Assembly: GCA_037833965.1 (NCBI GenBank)
Contig: AP031352.1
Span: 28,708,501-28,772,500 of the forward strand
From: Marchantia polymorpha subsp. ruderalis
Taxonomy: Eukaryota > Streptophyta > Marchantiopsida > Marchantiales > Marchantiaceae
DNA: 64,000 nucleotides
Reading direction: 5' to 3'
Shown: in pieces, positions 58,025 to 64,000 of the stretch
How positions within the stretch are numbered: the stretch's first letter is position 1
How the letters are laid out: each line of letters opens with the position of its first letter
Notes under the pieces: generated by a model
Seen by the model: only the letters and a program-made list of their open reading frames with translations
What the model was told of the DNA's origin: nothing
The model's database searches: none
Position numbers and translations under genes: made by a program

Positions 58025-61000
58025 ATAAAACAATTCACTTGAAACTTCAATTCTTACAAGCAGATTTAAATTTACACCTTTGAATATAAATCGTTCAGCA
58101 ATATAAGTTATATTGATCAAATGAGAAAAATAATACTTCATTTGATCTTGATCATTATGGTGATTTTAATGAATGGTATTGTTGTAATTTAAGTTGTGAT
58201 ACATGCAATATTTTAAGAATTTATTACTCTTAGCATAAATTCAAATGAACAAAAATTCTAAGTTTGTAGTAATATAATTAACATTCAATCATTATCAACA
58301 ACACAAAATTGATGTAAAATAAAGTAAGTTTTATGTTTTATGATGATTTAAATCTCTTTGGGTAATATCTTTATGATTTGTAGTAAAGAGTATTTGTTGT
58401 GATAATATCATTTGTAAAGGCAATCAAACTCTTCATCATATTCTTTTTGAAACATATGCTTGAATGTCAGATGTCATCTATATCAAATATTTGCAACTAA
58501 TAAAGAAAATGATCAGTTATTTATATAAGGAGAATAGTACTGAAAGACTACTACTTACAAAATCACAAATCACCTTACTACTAATTGCACTTTTCATAGA
58601 TTAAAAGAAAGATGTTGACATGAAATGTGAGTTGTGCTATTAATATTGTAATCAATAAATTCAACAATGCAATGATGTTATCATCATGGTGTCAGAATGA
58701 CATGAATTTGTGATTGTGTGATAATATTTCAACAACATAGTTGATACATTTTTCATTGTCAATACAAAATATTCAACTTATGAATCACACATCCACTACT
58801 AATATGTTTCATTTAGTGAAAATATAGTATGAATTTGTAATTACTCAATAAAGTATTCTCACATGGAGAGAAGTTGACTTATATGTTTTATCATACTAGA
58901 CATTGTATAATTTTATAGCTCCACAATTCAACACTATGACTTTCATATTTACATTCACAAACAAAAAAACTAAAAACTTGATGATAACCTTAGCAATCGC
59001 AAAATATACAATACATTTTTTATGAAATGTGTCATATTTTGTTAATGATTGATGATTCACTTTAATTGAAATATGTAAGTTCTATTAGTAGTATCACAAT
59101 GTTCATCATAAAGTTTACAATCATATGATAATATATGTTTATTCTTACTTCATATGCAAACATATCTTTCAATATTCAAAGAATATAATAAAATGTTTCA
59201 AGCATATTAAAATTTGTGTGTTTGATCTAAGATTGTTATGACATGAATCAAATTAAAAATTTTAATATTTTATCACTAATTTTTGTTAATAATATTAAAA
59301 TTAAAATTATTTCTTTGCTTTACATTATAAATTAATATATATAAACAAAGTTTAAATTTTTTTCATAATTGTTAATTTATTTTTATATGAATCTTAAAAT
59401 ATCATTTTTTTGAACAAACAACACAAGAGACAATCTTCATAAGTTAATAACAAGATGTGTTTTTAATAAAAATTGAAAAGTTTGCACTTCACATAATTCA
59501 ATACAGTGCAATGTATGTGATTATTATCTAAAATATACAATAATATTTGAAAAGCAAATTGAAGAGAAAATTTTGAAGCATAAAAGCTTACTTGATAGTA
59601 TACTCTCATAACACAAATAGCTTACTAGTATCTATTAAGTATTGTTTTACACAGTGATATCCCATCGACGGCACACGTAATACATTTTTCACTATCCATC
59701 AACAATGCAGGATGAGTAATAGGAGAGGAGTATGAAAAAAGTCGGATGAAAAAAACATTTTTTTCATTGCAAAGAAATATTACTAGAGTTGTTCAATTCT
59801 ATTACGTTTTGTGCATAAAGGAGTGTCACTTACTCAAGAAGTGTTGAATCTTGATATTATTTCCGCATAAAAAACTCCACATCATTGAAGCTACAACATT
59901 CAAAAATTACTTCGCTACGTCTTAAATTTCAAAAGAGTGAACACTTCCGACTTCTGCTTAATACTTCCACAATGCAAAATTCATCCAACAATCTGATTTT
60001 TTTTTCTTCTCACAAATTTTTTTCCAAATTTGTGCACGCAACTTGATCAATATGCTGATAGTATTTAAACAAAACAACTAATTTTTTGAAAATTGTTTCT
60101 TTGATCAAAGGTCTATTCTCATCTTTTGCTCTTACTAGTTACTCTTTCAGTGTAGGTAGAATGTATAACATGGATGACGTGTGTCGCAAGTGGAGGTCCA
60201 TTATATAAAATGATACATGATTGATACTAGTAACCTACAAAGTGTTTCAATGGAATCCCATCAAGTAATTTCTTGAAACAAGATGTTGATATTCATATTG
60301 TTTCTTTGAATCACAAATAAATCTTTTTTTTTTTTTCAAAGCATGTTGAATATATTATTCTAGGAAGCGGATAGTTATAACTTATTTTTTGCTAAATCTT
60401 CCTCATACTAGTATACTTTTTTCTGTAGAATTCTGTGATTGATAAGATGGAAGTACAAGACAGGGATGTAGTTTTTGCGGGATGGATGGATGGATATTAC
60501 TTCTAAAATAAAGACTTTTTTGTGAATTGAGGAAGTTTTTTTTTCCACTCTGCCATTCTATCAAAAAACGTTTTCTGTTTGTGTTGGATTAAGAAGCACA
60601 AATGAAGTTATAATTTAAGTTTTATGAGGAAGTGGCTTTGACATTGCAGACGTCATGTCAAAGTCATGTATGCCACGTCACATCAAAGCCTTCTCCCTAG
60701 CTTTTTTTGAAAGCATTAGAATTTCTATAGAATTTATACAATGTTCACGGTGACGATTTTGTATGACATTCTCTGCACTTGTTTCATTTTAATACTGATT
60801 TTTAGACTTCTTTCACTTTCGATTTCAATTTCTAGCCTAATGTATCTTCACAACGAGCATGCACAACCCCACCATGGAATTTCACCTTCATGTTCATGGT
60901 TCCACGCCCATGCACTTTTTTCATTAGGAAACAATCCACATGCTAGCCATTTGAGCTTTGATCGGACTCAATTCTCGTGCAATGTCTGATTACAAGGTTG

Positions 61001-62677
61001 TAGTTGATTGAGTACTATGGCTGGCTTCTACGTTGTGTCTTTGATTCCGATAATCCGCTCCTGAAACTCTCTCTAGCTAGTCAAAGCAACACAAATCATT
61101 AACATACACCCATCACGTAAAAACTATATCTTGGTCAGTCCCTGCATTTGACTAATCACAAACCTCTCTAGAAGAGAGTATAATTGAATGAGGTATATTT
61201 AGTCAAAAATGAGGGAGAACTAATCTCTTCCTTATCATATAATATTTACAATGTTAAAATTAAAAAAAAAAACCTTTAAGTCTATTAATTATAATTTGAT
61301 GTTTGAGGTTTATAGGTAATAATTTGATTGAAAAAATATATATTTTAAATACAAATTTTTTCCATATCCAACAAATTTGTAAATATTGTTTTATATTTCA
61401 TCATACATTTAATTTTATATTTTGTTAAAACACATATATTTAAAAAATAGTATGAAATGTTACATAATGATGTAATTTAAAATTTAAAAAATATTTTATT
61501 AAAAAATGTAATTTAATTTTGTATAATAAAAAAACATATAATATATTTTCAAACAAGTTTATCATGCAAACTTTGTAAAATTTGAATGATAAAATTTATT
61601 CCAAAATTTCAAATGTATATCTGAAAAGTCAAACAACGCAATATAAAACTTGTACAAATTTAAAACATAACAATCAAAAATATAATTTAGAAAAAAACAG
61701 AAAAATGTTCATATTTTTTTCTATATGGTGGCAGAGAAAGGAGTTTGAATATAGATGAAATCAAAAATCATGCACTTAAGAATCAAATTAATTTTTTTGA
61801 AACTAGGAACTAAATTGAATTATACAAAATTAATAAAATAATATGTTGATCAATCTCAAGTATTTCATCAAAAAATGAAGATCCACAAAATAAATTTACA
61901 AAAATATTAGAAAATTTTATAGAAAGTTTTAAAATTTAGAAATATAACAAAAAATATATATTTTTACATTTAAATTATTGTATTTAATATAATCATGAAA
62001 TTGCATTGATAATGAATATTTTGTTGTTGACAAAAGCTTCATTTTAGAGTTGAAAAATATAAATTGTTGTATAACATGTTGTTAAGAAGCTTGTGATGCA
62101 ATTGCATGATGATGCTTGATTGAAAATTTAACATATTATTATTATACTTAAATAAAAATAAAAATAAAAAGTTAATTTAAATTGGAAAAAACCAAATATT
62201 GAAAGATAAAATTTTTTTGAAAATAAAGTTGAAAGATAATTATATAAATATAATTTTTTAATTTTAATTTTTTAAACTAAATCATATCTTTACATGTAAT
62301 TTTTTTGAAATCTCGTTCAATGAATGTATAACAATTGTCTTATGCTTTTTTGTATGTTTTTTGAACTAACAAATGTACATAACAACATACATTGGTTTTG
62401 AAAACACTACATGATAACATTTTTAATATATGATACAGCTATTTTTGTTCATAATTCAAATTATAAAAAAACATCAAGTTGAAGACGTTATTTTTGTATT
62501 TAATTTTGGAAATTTAAAAATTTGCTTGAAATGAAAAAATATATCAATTAACATTATTATTAACATCAAATGAATTTATATCATTTTACTTGATAGTTTT
62601 GCAAATCATAGCTTGCAAATGTGAGTTTTGCAATTTACAATTACAATCTTAAATCGTATATATGCAACTAAAAAAAC

Positions 62678-63021
62678 AAGGTTTTTTGCCTTTATTATAT
62701 AAATAAAAATTTCAATTTATATGACTGAAATAACATACATCTACAAATCGGCTTTCAAAATAGTGATAAGGTTATTTTATATAAACTATCAAACAAAATA
62801 TTTTAATTACATATGAATATAAAAATATAATTGATTATCTTTTTAAGGTTTTTTGCCTTTATTATATAAATAAAAATTTCAATTTATATGACTGAAATAA
62901 CATACATCTACAAATCGGCTTTCAAAATAGTGATAAGGTTTTTTTATATAAACTATCAAACAAAATATTTTAATTACATATGAATTTAAAAATATAATTG
63001 ATTATCTTTTTAAGGTTTTTG
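62678..63021. repeat. Tandem duplication of a 167-bp unit
   Basis: AAGGTTTTTTGCC starts at 62678 and again at 62845. The two full units are nearly identical; single-base differences are visible near GATAAGGTTA/T and GAATA/TTAAAAA. A truncated third start, AAGGTTTTTGATT, follows at 63012, so the period is 167 bp twice. Confidence 0.93.
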
Positions 63022-64000
63022 ATTAACAATATTAATTTTAAAAATTATAGATACTTACAAATTTAACTGTCTATCATACAATCATATTCTTAATTTATCT
63101 TAATCACTATAAGGAGACTTCTTAACATACTTGACATGCTCCATTTTTTGTATAATCAATTTATGATAAGTAAAATTAATCTGTGTTTTAAATAAAATAA
63201 CATCAAATTCTTTATGATTTTGTTGTAATTTTTATTTGTTTATTTTCTCTATTTTTGTTTTGAATTATTTTTTATTAATATATTTTTTTATTTTGTTCAG
63301 AAATAATTATGCATAATATATTTATAAATTATAAATTAAAATTTTAATATGTACATACAAAATGAATACAAACTTGAGGTTTTATATGGATATACTGATT
63401 CAAAATCATGAAATTTATTTTATTTCATAAGTATTGAAAAAATTTGTTATTGTTATATACTTGAATATAATTATTAAAATGTTTTTAAAATTTCTGGAAA
63501 AAAACTTATCAATTTAGCAAAAATAACAATCTCATTAAAAATTCATCTTGGACTTTACATGAAAAATTATGAAAACAAATTGATTACATATGTATTTGTG
63601 TAGAATTTGAGATCAATAAATCAAGGAATATAGCAAAGTACACGACGCCGAGCCAACATATACATGATTTATCATTTTGTGTTATGTTCATAAGAAAAAA
63701 TATAACTTTCTAAAAGTGTATAAAATATTCATTGCAAGTTATGGCTTGCGCTCTTAGATCTAATGGATAGTACAAATTATAATTTAATTCTATGCCAAAA
63801 AAATTTGAGTTTTAATTCAAATTCAACCACAACTCAGATTTAGCTAAGTAGAGCTAACATAGTAGTTCAATTAATACTTATAATATTCCACTTAACTTCT
63901 ATCTTGGAGACAAAAGGTTCCATAAGTCATATAATAACTTTGAGTAAAGTTATAGAAAGAAACATAACATAGAAACATGTCTATATAACACATACGCATG

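Larger units (their letters stand above)
57851..64000. other. AT-rich gene-free island 5
   Basis: About 6 kb of very low GC DNA with poly-A and poly-T tracts, few CG sites and no sustained reading frame. A patch of more normal composition around 60600-61160 contains only short frames. It holds a hairpin at 57978-58024 and a 167-bp tandem duplication at 62678-63021. It continues to the window edge. Confidence 0.55.

Noticed and set aside
1-64000. CRISPR arrays, prokaryotic operons or organelle genome segments
   Set aside because: Spliceosomal introns, nuclear tRNA genes and plant nuclear gene families throughout; no regular spaced repeats other than the tandem units listed.

Overview
This window is plant nuclear DNA. 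Its genes carry canonical GT-AG introns (and one GC-AG intron), and it holds a plant-specific HD-Zip II transcription factor, a RAF2-like plastid protein and telo-box elements in front of a ribosomal protein gene. A delta-tubulin gene is also present. Delta-tubulin belongs to lineages that build triplet-microtubule centrioles or basal bodies, so among land plants it points to a seedless group with flagellated sperm. Gene spacing of roughly one per 7-8 kb fits a compact bryophyte genome (liverwort or moss), but the species cannot be named from sequence alone.

Layout. 1-4.2 kb: GC- and pyrimidine-rich upstream/leader DNA leading to an HD-Zip II gene (4195-5763, +, 4 exons). 6.4-14 kb: gene-poor DNA of ordinary base composition, full of microsatellites. 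14.1-16.8 kb: AT-rich island. 18.4-21.25 kb: delta-tubulin (-, 5 exons). 23.2 kb: tRNA-Arg(ACG) (-). 23.95-27.26 kb: DDX11/CHL1-type iron-sulfur DNA helicase (-, 3 exons), with a 141-bp tandem repeat about 0.4 kb upstream of its start codon. 28.4-28.75 kb: a decayed tRNA-Ala-like copy and an intact tRNA-Ala(CGC) (+). 29.93-31.3 kb: a 309-aa protein of unknown function (+, 2 exons). 31.6-36.1 kb: AT-rich island containing GC-bearing foldback hairpins. 37.7-39.1 kb: an intronless gene for a J-domain protein (-). 40.6 kb: foldback element. 40.8-42.3 kb: AT-rich island. 43.2-45.8 kb: NSE3/MAGE subunit gene of SMC5/6 (-, 6 exons in this model). 46.7 kb: two tandem hairpins. 47.3-50.9 kb: AT-rich island interrupted by a hAT-like MITE with a perfect 8-bp target-site duplication. 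51.36-53.5 kb: ribosomal protein eS30 (+, 3 coding exons), followed by four tandem box C/D snoRNA genes in what looks like a 3'-UTR intron. 55.2-57.0 kb: RAF2/pterin-carbinolamine-dehydratase-like plastid protein (-, 4 exons). 57.85-64 kb: long AT-rich island with a 167-bp tandem duplication.

The protein genes are independent housekeeping or regulatory loci rather than one pathway: transcription (HD-Zip II), the flagellar apparatus (delta-tubulin), chromosome maintenance (DDX11, NSE3), translation (eS30, tRNAs, an 18S rRNA methylation guide), chaperone function (J-protein) and chloroplast Rubisco biogenesis (RAF2-like). The most noteworthy object is the eS30-linked cluster of four near-identical box C/D snoRNAs. 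Their D' guide can pair 12 nt with the conserved AACAGGTCTGTG segment of 18S rRNA, predicting 2'-O-methylation at the site known in human as G1490 (SNORD25) and in yeast as the snR56 site. All exon models were built by hand from reading frame, splice-site consensus and family resemblance; no alignment or transcript data was used.
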